From positions 1 through 26,842 of the IMG/VR virus record IMGVR_UViG_3300020457_001911: DNA of 26,842 nucleotides. One strand, written 5' to 3'. The translations under genes were made by a program, and so were the position numbers. This document shows, in pieces, positions 17,801 through 23,516 of the stretch. The notes beneath the pieces are model-generated. The model did not search any database. It had not been told where the DNA came from and saw nothing but the letters and a program-made list of their open reading frames with translations. Position 1 is the first letter of the stretch. Each line of letters starts with the position of its first letter. The stretch is from a virus.

Positions 17801-20166
17801 CTTGACTTATAATTTTTAACTTCTACTCCATTAATAAGTATTCCATTATATCCAGTGGGAGTTTCATAATTTTGACCATCATTTACTGGATTAGATATTT
17901 TTCTTAGTAAATTTTGATTTCTTATGGACTTATTATGTAATTCAAACTTTTCTAAAGTCTGATTTCCTAAAGTTGCAGTATTAGTTGGTATTAATACCTT
18001 TACAAAAATATTATTATAAAGATTTGATCTACTCTTTGCTAATTTGATAGTGTTAGAATCTATTCTTTTAATAAAATATATACCTTCTCCACCATCAGCT
18101 AAACCATCTGTTATGCCACGACCTTCTTGAAATGTAGAAAATAAACTGCTTAATATTTCAACTCTTTCATATGATTCATATTGTTGTTGCAAAGTTTCTT
18201 GATCAAATCCAGATGATCTGAATAATAATTGAACTCTTTTTTCTGGAGTATAGTAAACAGCATCACCCGTAAAAAAGTTATGATCAATTCCATTTGTTAT
18301 TGGTATTTCTTCTTGATTTTGTGCAACTACACCAGAAAAAACTACTTTTTGAGTTTTTGGATTTAATTTTAAATTAGTACCGAATAAAGATACAGATGGT
18401 AATGAATGTGTTGCAACTAAAATATCTTCATCGTCAATATAAACATTCTGAATATTAGCTGTATAGTTATTTAAATTATCATGTAGATCTGAATCAACTT
18501 TGGATATCTGTCTTGTTACTTTACCTATAATGGAAAGATCAGTTAAACCTTGACCACGAATTAGGAAACTAGTGTTATTGAAAACATCAGTAACAATAAA
18601 TCTACCATCTATTTTAATATCATTAACATCAGTCAATGATACATAATCACCTGTTCTTAAAATAGAATTATCTTTTGTAGTTATTTTATACGTCTTGTTT
18701 ACATTGTCAACAAGAACAATTGATAATATATCATATGATTGTGCAGTATTAAAGAACCAATTATTTTGTTTAAAATTATCTCCTATTTTACCTAAAGATT
18801 TAATTTTAGCTTTTGCACCAACGGTTTGTCTAGCTGTGTATTCTGGTGTCTCTAATTCGTTTAGAACAGATCTAATTTTAACTCTTACAGCACTATCAGT
18901 ACCCACACCACTAGAATAAGCAAATGTATTCTGTTGTAAGATAGCACCATCAGAAATATCCTTTTCAACACCTCTTGTTGGTCTAGGATCAAATATTAAT
19001 GGATTTTTTACAAAAGCAACTTCTGTAAATTGAGTTAATGTCTTATCTCTATAACTACAAACACCAACACTTCCATCTTTGTATATAACTTCAAATGTTC
19101 CAGATCTGGGGAATCCAACAGTTGAATCTACATCAACAATTGTTTGACCAACACTAACCTTTCCGTCTTTTTGCCCAGAAATATCACCAATAACTTTTGT
19201 TTTTGCATGAGATGTAAATGTTCCAAATAAAGCTTCACTAGAACCTTCAAAATTTTGTGTAAATGAAGCGTCAATACTGACTTTATAGAAAGTGTTTGTT
19301 AAAATACCAACGTTAATTTTTTCAACATTTGATACAGGTGCATATGCCTCAGAAATATTTTCATAAGGGTCTTGAAAAAGAGTTTGATTTACTAATTCTT
19401 CTGGATTTCCTAATATTGGTTCTACAATAAGATCTCTTGTTCTTCTCCAGTTTGCATTAGATGGAGAAACAAGAAATTCCTTTGGTCTTATGATATTGAC
19501 TTCTTCATCATATAATGCTTTGAATAAAATACTAAAAGATTCGTCAGTTCCTCTAGTAGAATAAAGATCCTTTGTATGTCTAAGAAAATGTGCCTGTATC
19601 TTACTATCAAAATCAACTCCTTCTAATCTTGGTGCTAATTGAACACGAATTTTCTTTAAAAATTGCTCTAAAAATAAAATACTTAAATTTTCTACCTTAG
19701 ATCCTTTCGTATGAGGAGTTGCTTGATTAGAAGAAAAAACTAAATTTTCTGGATCATCTGGATTCTCATATGATGCTATTCCACTGAATCCTCTCTTACA
19801 ATTTTTAAAATTAAATATATCTTTACTTTCATATGTTATAATTTCATCTCCAATTTTAAGCAATCCCCATGATTCAGGGAATCCAACAGTTCCTGTTCCA
19901 CCAATATTGAAATTAGCTATTGGAATATCTGTGCTTGTTTCATCAATGTCAGCATCTAATATCGTATCTTTAATATATTTTCCATTCTCAGATATTTTTA
20001 AATATTCATCAATATTTGCAATTAAATCAATAGAGGCACCTTGAACTTCTTGTCCAAAATAATACTGCGATAAAAATTCACCAATTAAAGGAAACTCCTC
20101 CCTAACATAGGCAGGAAGTTGACTTTTTACGATTCGACTAAATGGTATTTTTTTTGAATCTAGCAT
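5875..20166 (-). CDS. Giant virion protein (4,763 aa): gp7-like N-terminus plus a very long repeat arm (VrlC-like)
   Basis: This is one uninterrupted 14.3-kb frame starting ATG CTA GAT, one base after the gp6 stop. Residues 1 to about 320 resemble the C-terminal part of T4 gp7, the wedge protein that binds gp6, gp8 and gp25: at 201-223, LYSTRGTDES and ILFKALYDEEV match FYSTKGIEAS and FLFKVLYNEEV in T4. The remaining 4,400 residues are beta-rich repeat modules: H-x-TGD modules ending NTIKLA, GxGY modules, HxYPRxxDP modules, LIFIND-type fibre modules and a YHYH-like domain at about 1261-1435. No transmembrane segment, protease site or enzyme signature stands out. Cyanophages are known to carry large virion proteins called VrlC, and I place this there. 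It is probably the wedge backbone extended into a long arm or surface net. The function of the arm is inference. Confidence 0.85.
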   Translation of the reverse strand: MLDSKKIPFSRIVKSQLPAYVREEFPLIGEFLSQYYFGQEVQGASIDLIANIDEYLKISENGKYIKDTILDADIDETSTDIPIANFNIGGTGTVGFPESWGLLKIGDEIITYESKDIFNFKNCKRGFSGIASYENPDDPENLVFSSNQATPHTKGSKVENLSILFLEQFLKKIRVQLAPRLEGVDFDSKIQAHFLRHTKDLYSTRGTDESFSILFKALYDEEVNIIRPKEFLVSPSNANWRRTRDLIVEPILGNPEELVNQTLFQDPYENISEAYAPVSNVEKINVGILTNTFYKVSIDASFTQNFEGSSEALFGTFTSHAKTKVIGDISGQKDGKVSVGQTIVDVDSTVGFPRSGTFEVIYKDGSVGVCSYRDKTLTQFTEVAFVKNPLIFDPRPTRGVEKDISDGAILQQNTFAYSSGVGTDSAVRVKIRSVLNELETPEYTARQTVGAKAKIKSLGKIGDNFKQNNWFFNTAQSYDILSIVLVDNVNKTYKITTKDNSILRTGDYVSLTDVNDIKIDGRFIVTDVFNNTSFLIRGQGLTDLSIIGKVTRQISKVDSDLHDNLNNYTANIQNVYIDDEDILVATHSLPSVSLFGTNLKLNPKTQKVVFSGVVAQNQEEIPITNGIDHNFFTGDAVYYTPEKRVQLLFRSSGFDQETLQQQYESYERVEILSSLFSTFQEGRGITDGLADGGEGIYFIKRIDSNTIKLAKSRSNLYNNIFVKVLIPTNTATLGNQTLEKFELHNKSIRNQNLLRKISNPVNDGQNYETPTGYNGILINGVEVKNYKSRDVVHYGQVNSIEVVSGGSDYDVINPPELIINDGVGAGATGFCAVKGEFKEIRLVDTGFDYIEQPIIKITGGNGEGAVARAKLLTIPHELSVNTTGITSIIPDLAGIGTESSIGFTTFHKFRDAEKIKYNTFGRKALVGLDTGNSYFARIINPHTIKLHKKEGDALVGINTVFFTDYGSGTHSFESVSGKLVLNSIVITNPGSGYENKQRTCDPVGINTALNVINIKNHDYKTGEIIQYSPDLGSASVAVTGLSTSTDYYVTVVDSDHFKLSAVGLGTTTKTFNFDQKIYENITSIGVGTHNFNYKPINVEVIGNVGVSSLGGKDFHAIVQPIVRGEITSVHLSDNGVGYGASDILNFERPCDVNVNTGRESEASAVIHEGSIVDVFVGAAGTDYNSPPAISVSGIGTGAELTPILENGRLSSIKVNSAGIGYGVSTTTLRVTASGLGAKFKPVLQTWRVNDFKKNEKNITDDDVFIDVSLDDNKELECSYVYAPRSLRQVVYATDSEGNTVFGKSDLVFLNGEESSNQYHSPIIGWAYDGNPIYGPYGYAEKSGGSIVQLRSGYKIELKQNRPPTSVFPPEYFVEDFTWNNSTDEGVLDIHNGRFCVTPEFPNGTYAYFATIDSTPTSDGVFKNFKRPKFPYLVGDSFKSKPIEFNYRTNSDQNNINLNETNFSRNTFPLSLDKKNSGYDYVLQSNDFVEQDSIIKSVQKGSVDAVGILTGGLGYKVNDNIVFEDEIDNTYPARAKVTRVLGAGVSSIYTEITELNDVQFYPLTNRFLGIHTGPHGFINGSTVIISGLTTTNTLLNGSFKIGISTSVLSLSQGIGTAQKHNSGIVTYIPVDGNLRTPFILENDILQIGAGQTQEQVKVLNVDLAGSRLRVLRAYNATAAKPVGVGSIGAGHTATTRIENLERRFTVDAGFKGRSSQRFTKEIYFDPKESIGLGTARGVGIGTTLSFSNPGVGVTQLFVPTQTIFLPNHRLETGDEVTYQTNSGASIGIATNTDMAGTIGVSDDPLTNHSPLFVAALTPDLIGLSTVRVGLASVGIGTLGEYIGIAETNKNTGLMFFVGIGTGTYHSFKLVNNPNVLTGKVSKNKVTVSTATTHGLSNNDTVFVDVNPGVTTTINVTYNKHNRKLLTNGLSFEGSGITTTTSTTGIPDSINIPDHKLNTGQKIVYQSSNPVVGLTNEDQYFVYVIDKNTIKLATTKFQTTKGIPTFVGLSSANDGGTIFPVNPPITVYKKSSIIFDLSDSSLGYVQNTTGYPAFKFELYRDSNYSEIYETNNQFENFEVKQTGTIGVTANAKVTVTVNDFTPHLLYYRLVPLNLSDNPIVNKEIVVDDEIDNNNQIVFENSRYNGRFKIISTGGTTFSYDLGRVPEESTYTASEDGAKISYETISPFAYGAISKIHLSDGGRGYTKLPGISTVTSDVGSGAVLKASTRTIGKALKTKIENIGFDYPSDLTLRPDVRFPQILKIEPLTGFKSIGVTSFGRGYNSSPGLVVLDGRTKNQVQDIDIRYHPDRRDVDILKNTNDLSDTTPIIIPVDNPNGIRVSNIVYDSDTDDVSVTLRDTYSTLDTFPLRLGDNVLVENASVGIGSTAKGFNSKAYGYTRFKLTGIATNLGGIGTVTYNLGGHLGVGETPGRFDSTTSDASLVPEGLFPQFDIKLQANRFRTSDRVTDGFSEGTVGDWLPDVKLLTVESSGDFEVGKILVSPDTGDKGLISERESFESRYELDYFSVVENGWEYLTGFLNNEHQRIHDNDYYQNFSYSIKSRVPVEKWENVVSSINHTSGFKKFSELQIESTISQPISVGSTSKVTNQLQLIGRENLNCEYNFDLVSENHLQGSDQPFSNEITFSTQTLTDFSESLSNRVLTIDDFSDQFNSNARSTRFADVHTHRAADGRLQKFVTYVRDRSFTGERQLMMVTVYNDIGRGFSMINQYGRVESVLDLGSFDYRLDGSDGVLQFYPTKFEFNNYNVVTWAFNIDGIGIGTNTVASVGSTTIGISTGSFTESLVSVASSNVLIAGGSSATVVSIAGIGATDRNNCRSAKILVSVETSEADAEFDELNIIHDGEDTELLQYGQLTIHSVTDSFSSAGDLGTYRSYLDGSVLKLDYFPNAGITTARVSTLTIGISSESSVGVGTYDMSFGSILVEQKRIDATGVPEQVGVATYADDFDAAYCLVQISDLTNDAYEFKEVLVADDFDGSLPEEVFFTEYGSVVTKNAPVSGLGTIGARRTGVGNSLTEITFTPNSGIDIEVKTFMNALRIDENTSLFPAARPVGGESVLDLEQGSITSQEGFYEGTENTIKRAFDLTHKEDPIFKREFDGSSSSIVKVDGTDSTIVVPNHFFVTGQEISYAPSSGVGTNSIGIGTTNVSGIGNTNVLPPDVFVIKISENTIKLAKSAEDALKRIPVPFEILSVGITTQHFFTAKNQNTKVLVALDNAIQSPVAGTSVTTTLAKPLLVTEDTVTFSGITSISGGEYVQIDDEIMKIMSVGIGSTNVLRVRRNWLGTTLAAHSSGATVTKIRGNYNIVENTINFIEPPHGKQPLSTSTAAPDERHWEGITTSSSFQGRVFTRSGVINGTEETYTDNYLYDDISQQFTGKDKTFSLTANNTNVSGMTTINGVIMINGVFQQPGANANYEIVEESAGISSIRFTGAASSTAADVNTANIPVGGVIVSLASSHGFNYQPLVSAGGTAIVSLAGTVTTVSIGNSGSGYRSGIQTVTVGLQTESLGSAGITSIGLATVVAGFVTSINITNPQVFYKPRDIRNVGYSSITGLTTITTATDHNLKLGEEVVLSGIGFTCNYAPAVGIQSAVYTNTTGIMTVTTLAAHGLSTSGKQSHVVLTGLAMTCGLGATVNHIYPRNRDSIFDTAVGIVSDGKAYTVENADYTATTGITTITITSHGFSNGDKIKLADNSLVFTCDKDLHTTDHPYPRSHDPIHGQWLGITSVTTNTFVINVLGITTLPTTPSTNTGIHTFKSATTNGLTYNDGTITVNVTAGKKGDQYTHTFVGAASSAVITGGAYPHAFRYAVEDGVATGFGTQFTPTNATYDAITGDLVLTIPAHGLGTNDTIGISTGSIVFTCEMDNYGSDHPYPRASDPVAGVNTTITAATTNTLTVNVGTSPLVFFDVSDAQYDETDGLLKLTIGQTHELTTEKSIKIAKESLRFTCSKDGHATQHRYPREGDPNYVGAAVVGVASDTQFTVNVGISTVPTQYVSGGTAQPTIIAPRSNNNSASKQDVAFDGTTITKVLNSRTFEVNTGISTRNHRYSRGGRVDKLTKVVIDDPLSYEDLFLEYSDTSPSQGGQQARVSVVVGQGSSVVDFEITNTGYGYGEGHILTVPTGGTTGIPTFSGYDISTDEFQLTVENIDNDVFTAWSLGQLEVLDDFSNLFDGIRKTFPISKDGDSLSIQAKPGSLVSVRDCLLIFINDILQVPGESYFFEGGSKITFEEAPKGSATDGSYEGDSLKFLFYKGTGGVDVVDVDVVDTVKQGDDLTIESDRRLNQNPFDIPQDKFLQQDARTVTEVISSSTVDTYPYYGPGLTDNSRMLRPVVWCRQTEDKFISGKRVAKDRELYEPIIHPTSYLTQPVGVGSTVVYVDNARPFFNPKNENEVSVDFQKEITFKSETNRSGAAATAVVNDDTSEVISIVISDGGSGYLTAPEVTIENPVGLGTTLRATATASITSGIVTTITVSYGGTSEFNTTGTGYTSANPPLVLISPPTTPSVIEKNTVSNYFGDQGVIVGFGTTASGANNQAVFQFFIPAESPLRDGDITNPGLGNSALSGIQTGDYFVVRNSTVGIGSTTFATARRDGTQIGFTTHFILNGDYVGNNIDCVYQVADYHDVETFITGHGYPSGVTTHVRQVNANISGIGTIKFDVSTITFDDTNYTFDNAGGGIAFAGGIATNYSAFSTPTGRIGPDYFFGEFSWGKIVLVDRASATNSFESFNDKGAVGITTGDNVIRTPKMKFKNYST
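8190..9430 (-). repeat. Array of HxYPRxxDP modules in the giant protein
   Basis: This encodes residues about 3580-3993 of the giant. The unit is a beta segment ending (V/R)FTC-x-(K/M)D, then H-x-YPR-x(2)-DP, then a T-rich segment ending (F/L)TVNVG. Clear copies include FTCDKDLHTTDHPYPRSHDP, FTCEMDNYGSDHPYPRASDP and FTCSKDGHATQHRYPREGDP. A more diverged copy reads TCGLGATVNHIYPRNRDS, and an upstream remnant keeps only FTCNYAP. Each clear copy keeps one Cys, one or more His and the YPR core, so the array may bind metal or sugar or may only be structural. Confidence 0.75.
10580..18295 (-). repeat. Dispersed H-x-TGD ... NTIKLA modules in the giant protein
   Basis: At least six copies are spread over residues about 625-3190. 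Each has an opening H-x(2)-(x)TG(D/E/Q)-x-(V/I)-x-Y and a closing (Y/F)(F/V)-x-(V/I)-x(2)-NTIKLA. Examples are DHNFFTGDAVYY with IDSNTIKLAKS (near 18295-18010), DHKLNTGQKIVYQ with IDKNTIKLATT (near 14330-14180) and NHFFVTGQEISYA with ISENTIKLAKS (near 10785-10580). Weaker copies lie near 17455-17300, 17130-16970 and 14880-14670. They look like one domain duplicated many times and since diverged. Confidence 0.75.
15860..16385 (-). other. YHYH-like domain embedded in the giant protein
   Basis: Residues about 1261-1435 resemble the YHYH domain family. The run IIGWAYDGNPIYGPYGY is the typical core. It is followed by HNGRFCVTPEFPNGTYAYF and FPYLVGDSF, the order expected for the family. The position that gives the family its name reads YAYF here instead of YHYH, so both histidines are missing. 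The fold is probably kept without the histidine site. The role of YHYH domains is unknown to me. Confidence 0.75.
19210..20166 (-). other. gp7-like wedge module at the N-terminus of the giant protein
   Basis: Residues 1 to about 319 match, by recalled sequence, the C-terminal third of T4 gp7. LPAYVREEFPLIGEFLSQYY has the character of the gp7 helix before the core. The stretch 193-228 (FLRHTKDLYSTRGTDESF, ILFKALYDEEV) aligns without gaps to the T4 FYSTKG/LYNEEV block. The run ending LVNQTLF recalls LVGQTIY in T4. The T4 N-terminal region of about 650 residues has no counterpart upstream. Confidence 0.75.
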
Positions 20167-20167
20167 T

Positions 20168-22099
20168 TTAACTTCTTACAAGAACTCCAGTGTTGTAACT
20201 AGGACTAACAATGTAATTTGATCCTGATGGGTCAAGTCCAGAACTAATTTCATCAACAATCATTTCAACGGTACTTCTATCTAGTTGTAAATAAAGATCT
20301 TGCAATCCAATTACATCATTTGATTCTGGAAAACCTGATATTTCTAAAATTTGTTGACCAGACTTTTCTTTTCCAGATACGATGTTAATTGGGTTTAATG
20401 TAATACGACCTTTTTTATAATCAATAACTCCGATACCCTTTCTTCTTACTATAGGTGTTGTTCCATCTTCTGAAGAGAGAGAAAACATATTAATTGTTCC
20501 AGTTTTTTTATCATTATTTGGTTTGTCAAATAAGTAAACTGTTTCATTTACATCAGCAACTTTAAAACCACATGTTCTAATGTTAAATCCATTCATCGAG
20601 GAAATATGAAATTCATTACCAAAATCAATCGCATATTCTGCAAATTGATTTAATGCCAATCTCAAATCCCTTCTCATTTGAACGGTAGTAATATTTGATG
20701 TTATAGCTTGATGACCTTGATCAATAATCTTCAGCATCTTACTATATTTGAATCTTGCACCATATCTATTTAGCTCACTAGATTGAGCGTACTTATTGAT
20801 ATTATTTTGAACAATTGTAGATACTGCTGCTGCGTTTGGTGCAAGTCCCGTGTTGTAATATACTTTACTATCAGTTTCTAAGAACAAATATTTAAGATCT
20901 AAAATTTCAGGTACAATTCCTGCAACTGCATATTTTTTAAGGTCTCTTTTAATGTTTTGTTTTACTGCATTTGATACAAAATCACCAGTTCTTGGTTTTA
21001 TACTGATAAAAACTTTTCCAAATTGTGGTGGAACTAATTCTTCACCACCAAACACTGAAATTGATTCTGTTTCTGGAAAAATTTTATTTGGTATCAATAT
21101 TTCATAATCATTTGCAGTCAATGCTCTATTTTGTGTTGCAAACATCTGAGGTGCAAACTTTCTAACAGAATCAACACTCTCAATTTCTTCACCACCAGAG
21201 GAAGGATCATCACTTGTCACTAAAGAAATACCACCAGTGATATTAAACACTTGACTTCCTAAAGTATATGTTAATCTACCACTAAAAGTAAAATCAGATA
21301 TACCATTTGCAGCTTGTGCATTAGTTGTAATGTATGTGGTTGTTATTTTATCATTACCTCGTATTTTTCTACCAAAAATACCATCACCAAAGATTACTTC
21401 ATATCTTTCATCTGCAATTTCTTGTAAAAAGTAAATATTTGAAGATCCATTTATAGTTCTTCCTGTTACAGGATTGAAAAGATCATCTTGTAGTGAATAT
21501 TTGATTTTTGTGGAGTCAGAGGTACCAACTCTAACTATTAAAGTATCAATATCAACACCTGGATTCTCTAAAATAAATTTTTGTTCTATATTTGTTGGAT
21601 CGACTTCATAATTTTGTTCAACAACGGTTCCTTCAAACACTTCTACTTCAAAAAACTCAGCAAAACCATCTTTAACGGCAACTGTCTTATCTTCAGTTAT
21701 AGAAAAGACAAATGATTGATCACCAAACTGATTTCCAGATGTTACAACAGGGCCTCTCCTTAAAGTAAGAGATGATGGAGTAACACCAACATTTCTACAG
21801 TCAACAACGAAACTTATTTTGGTTCTTGATGATTTTCTAGACCTTGGTAGGTATCCAATGTTCCTTGCAAGTGCTACAACGTTTTCTCTTAAAGTTGCAC
21901 TGTCAATAAAACATTCATTTGATACCATATTGGTATTATATGAATTAATATAAGTGTTATATGCTAATACATCAATAATTGTTGACAAATTAGACCCCTC
22001 GAAGTCATAATCCGTAAAATCAGAGTTAGATTTTAAATAATCTGTGATTGTGATCTTTATTTGATCAAAATCCAAATTAGCGAAGTTTAAAAGGGCCAT
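20168..22099 (-). CDS. 6: Baseplate wedge protein gp6 (T4-like)
   Basis: This 643-aa protein has the length and start of T4 gp6, the wedge protein that forms the inner baseplate ring around the hub and holds gp7 and gp25 (Baseplate_J-related fold). The N-terminus contains NFANLDFDQIKITITDYLKS and LSTIIDVLAYNTYINSYNTN, the conserved gp6 opening. The segment FAPQMFATQNRALTANDYEI in the middle is the conserved hinge seen in gp6/gpJ proteins. The gene begins directly after the gp25 stop with no gap (ATG at 22099) and ends one base before the giant gene, so gp25, gp6 and the gp7-like giant form one translation unit, as the assembly order of the wedge would suggest. Nothing looks truncated. Confidence 0.93.
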   Translation of the reverse strand: MALLNFANLDFDQIKITITDYLKSNSDFTDYDFEGSNLSTIIDVLAYNTYINSYNTNMVSNECFIDSATLRENVVALARNIGYLPRSRKSSRTKISFVVDCRNVGVTPSSLTLRRGPVVTSGNQFGDQSFVFSITEDKTVAVKDGFAEFFEVEVFEGTVVEQNYEVDPTNIEQKFILENPGVDIDTLIVRVGTSDSTKIKYSLQDDLFNPVTGRTINGSSNIYFLQEIADERYEVIFGDGIFGRKIRGNDKITTTYITTNAQAANGISDFTFSGRLTYTLGSQVFNITGGISLVTSDDPSSGGEEIESVDSVRKFAPQMFATQNRALTANDYEILIPNKIFPETESISVFGGEELVPPQFGKVFISIKPRTGDFVSNAVKQNIKRDLKKYAVAGIVPEILDLKYLFLETDSKVYYNTGLAPNAAAVSTIVQNNINKYAQSSELNRYGARFKYSKMLKIIDQGHQAITSNITTVQMRRDLRLALNQFAEYAIDFGNEFHISSMNGFNIRTCGFKVADVNETVYLFDKPNNDKKTGTINMFSLSSEDGTTPIVRRKGIGVIDYKKGRITLNPINIVSGKEKSGQQILEISGFPESNDVIGLQDLYLQLDRSTVEMIVDEISSGLDPSGSNYIVSPSYNTGVLVRS

Positions 22100-22501
22100 T
22101 TATCGTGTCGGTAACAAGACGAATTCTAATTGCTGTGGTGGAACGTCAATTCCAACTATTTTATAATTAATTCTCACGTTAAATTCATTATTATCAAAAT
22201 CTGGTTCAACATCCACCTCTTCCAACTCTACTCTTGGTTCATAATTTCTTATTGAGGTTTCAATTTCATCTTTTATGTCGATTGCGACAATATCATCAAC
22301 AAGTTCAAATAATATTTTTGAAAGATTTGAACCAAAGTCAGGATTAAAGGGTTTTTCGCCAGGAGACGTAAAAACTATGTTTCTAATAGAGCGAGCTATG
22401 GCAGATTCATTTTTTAACAGAATTAAATCGTCATTTAAAGGATTAACTTTAAACGACATGCTTAAATCTTTAAAACCTTTACTAACTCTCTCTACAGGCA
22501 C
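22100..22501 (-). CDS. 25: Baseplate wedge protein gp25 (gpW/gp25 family)
   Basis: This 133-aa protein belongs to the gp25 family, a small wedge subunit that, with gp6 and gp7, joins the baseplate to the tail sheath; TssE of type VI secretion is related. Diagnostic segments are SIRNIVFTSPGEKPFNPDFG followed by SNLSKILFE, and the EPR triplet in IRNYEPRVELEEV. The start is a GTG at 22501 giving MPVERVSKGFKDLSMSFKVN, which keeps the conserved N-terminus of cyanophage gp25. The only early ATG would remove 14 residues of it. An AATAAATA late-type promoter lies 21 nt upstream. It is the first gene of the structural block. Confidence 0.93.
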   Translation of the reverse strand: MPVERVSKGFKDLSMSFKVNPLNDDLILLKNESAIARSIRNIVFTSPGEKPFNPDFGSNLSKILFELVDDIVAIDIKDEIETSIRNYEPRVELEEVDVEPDFDNNEFNVRINYKIVGIDVPPQQLEFVLLPTR

Positions 22502-22522
22502 TAGAATACGGCAATTATATTT

Positions 22523-22530
22523 TATTTATT
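22523..22530 (-). promoter_or_regulatory. Late-type promoter AATAAATA upstream of gp25
   Basis: The minus strand reads AATAAATA in the 41-nt gap between the 48-aa gene and gp25, 21 nt before the GTG start. It matches the T4 late -10 core (ATAAATA) and would drive the baseplate operon. Confidence 0.55.
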
Positions 22531-22542
22531 AAGGATTTATGA

Positions 22543-22689
22543 CTAATATTCTGCTAAAACAGTGTAATCACTCTCATAGTCTAATCCATCATCTTCATTT
22601 TTCTCATAAATCTCAGTTTCCACGAAAAAATCTGACTTTTTTGGAGTCAGTTTATCGTTCGAGATCTCCCGAAGCATCTTTTTTTCCAT
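22543..22689 (-). CDS. 48-aa acidic hypothetical protein
   Basis: A small frame starts ATG at 22689 and ends TAG at 22543. It begins MEKKMLREISNDKLTPKKSD and ends DYESDYTVLAEY. The N-terminal half is basic and the C-terminal half is strongly acidic (NEDDGLDYESD), with no Cys, His or membrane segment. I do not recognise the family. Support for a real gene is the CTAAATA promoter 28 nt upstream, the fit between the zinc-ribbon stop and the gp25 promoter, and the lack of any competing frame. Its position just ahead of gp25 suggests late expression. Confidence 0.65.
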   Translation of the reverse strand: MEKKMLREISNDKLTPKKSDFFVETEIYEKNEDDGLDYESDYTVLAEY

Positions 22690-22717
22690 TTTTTTCTTTT
22701 TTACAAGAATTATAACT

Positions 22718-22724
22718 TATTTAG
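22718..22724 (-). promoter_or_regulatory. Late-type promoter CTAAATA upstream of 48-aa gene
   Basis: The minus strand reads CTAAATA immediately after the zinc-ribbon stop codon and 28 nt before the ATG of the 48-aa gene. It is the same heptamer as at 5860-5866 and 24940-24946. Confidence 0.5.
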
Positions 22725-22943
22725 TCAACAACCTTCTGAATCATGAGTATATTCCTCTGCTGGTTCGACTTCTATTAACTTTACCTTGGGTTGTTTCTTA
22801 TGATACACCTCTACTAGTGCCCCACATGAGGTACAATGGAGGTTTGTAACCATATCATAGACCACATTCTCCTCTAAAAGGTCTTCTGTCATGTCCTGAT
22901 CGTTGTCCCAGATCAGTTCAGAGTCGCAGTGCCAACATTTCAT
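22725..22943 (-). CDS. Small zinc-ribbon protein
   Basis: This 72-aa protein begins MKCWHCDSELIW. It has two CxxC knuckles, C3-x2-C6 and C37-x2-C40 (NLHCTSCGALVEVYHKK), separated by 30 mostly acidic residues, the layout of a zinc ribbon. No catalytic domain is attached. I chose the ATG at 22943 because it forms an ATGA overlap with the DUF1257 stop and puts the first knuckle at the N-terminus; a TTG three codons upstream is also possible. It ends a coupled run with DUF2997 and DUF1257, so the three may work together. The zinc ribbon is seen directly. Its partner or nucleic-acid target is unknown. Confidence 0.8.
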   Translation of the reverse strand: MKCWHCDSELIWDNDQDMTEDLLEENVVYDMVTNLHCTSCGALVEVYHKKQPKVKLIEVEPAEEYTHDSEGC

Positions 22944-23332
22944 GGTGTCCAACAGGTAACGGTTAATTCAATGGAGCCATCGTCCATTTCCCACTCTTCC
23001 TGAACCTCATATCCGTCCTCTTTTACAGTAGAATGGATGAGCATTCGGGCATATTGTTGATTTACCTTATCTATAAACCTTTCAACTGGCACATTTTCGT
23101 TCCAAGTTTGTAAATCTGTGACTAATTCATAAGAATTGGTGTTAGGATTAAGTCTAAACCCAATATCTTTAGCAATTGCAAGGTCTGCATTAACAATTTG
23201 ATGATTTTTACCATGAGGACCACTTACTTTTAGCTCTTGATCCTCCTTCACATCATATTGAAGGAGTTCAAGTGCCTCAACTAGTGGTTTTTTATACCTA
23301 ATTTCCGTTTTGATCGTTGTGAAGTGGGACAT
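22940..23332 (-). CDS. DUF1257 / Ycf35-like protein
   Basis: This 130-aa protein opens MSHFTTIKTEIRYKKPLVEA and continues LELLQYDVKED and DIGFRLNPNTNSYELVTDL. This matches the Ycf35/DUF1257 family found in cyanobacteria, algal plastids and other bacteria, function unknown. It starts inside the end of the DUF2997 gene (35-nt overlap) and its stop overlaps the zinc-ribbon start, so translation is probably coupled on both sides. DUF1257 and DUF2997 genes are also neighbours in cyanobacterial genomes, as I recall. The phage copy is about the usual family length. A host-derived accessory gene acting on plastid or cyanobacterial metabolism is plausible but unproven. Confidence 0.85.
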   Translation of the reverse strand: MSHFTTIKTEIRYKKPLVEALELLQYDVKEDQELKVSGPHGKNHQIVNADLAIAKDIGFRLNPNTNSYELVTDLQTWNENVPVERFIDKVNQQYARMLIHSTVKEDGYEVQEEWEMDDGSIELTVTCWTP

Positions 23333-23516
23333 TTTCCTCGTTTTTGGTTGTGTTAGGGTTATAGTATTGAGGTTTGAACAATTTTTGAGTAACCTTACCT
23401 AATTTATCATCAATTGAACGTGTAAGATTCTCACATTCTTGTCCAACGGCACCAATAACCTCTTCAGTTACAGTGCCATCTTGTCTTATTGTGAATTTTA
23501 TGGTATTTTGCTTCAT
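23298..23516 (-). CDS. DUF2997 protein
   Basis: This 72-aa protein begins MKQNTIKFTIRQDGTVTEEV and continues IGAVGQECENLTRSIDDKLG. The pattern (I-x-F-x-I-x(2)-DG-x-V then G-x(2)-C-x(2)-LT and a helix) is that of DUF2997, a small family of unknown function that accompanies DUF1257. Residue C28 is the conserved Cys. The tail after residue 55 is Asn-rich and overlaps the DUF1257 start by 35 nt. Its ATG overlaps the stop of the preceding 94-aa gene (ATGA). Gene context, not biochemistry, links it to DUF1257. Confidence 0.82.
   Translation of the reverse strand: MKQNTIKFTIRQDGTVTEEVIGAVGQECENLTRSIDDKLGKVTQKLFKPQYYNPNTTKNEENVPLHNDQNGN

Noticed and set aside
17611-18919. Plus-strand frames at 17611-17805 and 18695-18919, and a minus-strand frame at 5913-6095
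   Set aside because: All are inside the giant gene in another frame and have no recognisable protein features.
5875-20166. Idea that the 14.3-kb frame is an assembly artefact joining several genes
   Set aside because: The frame is unbroken, its modules share style throughout, no internal promoter plus start was noticed, and both ends look like true gene ends with tight neighbours. Long-read confirmation would still be useful.
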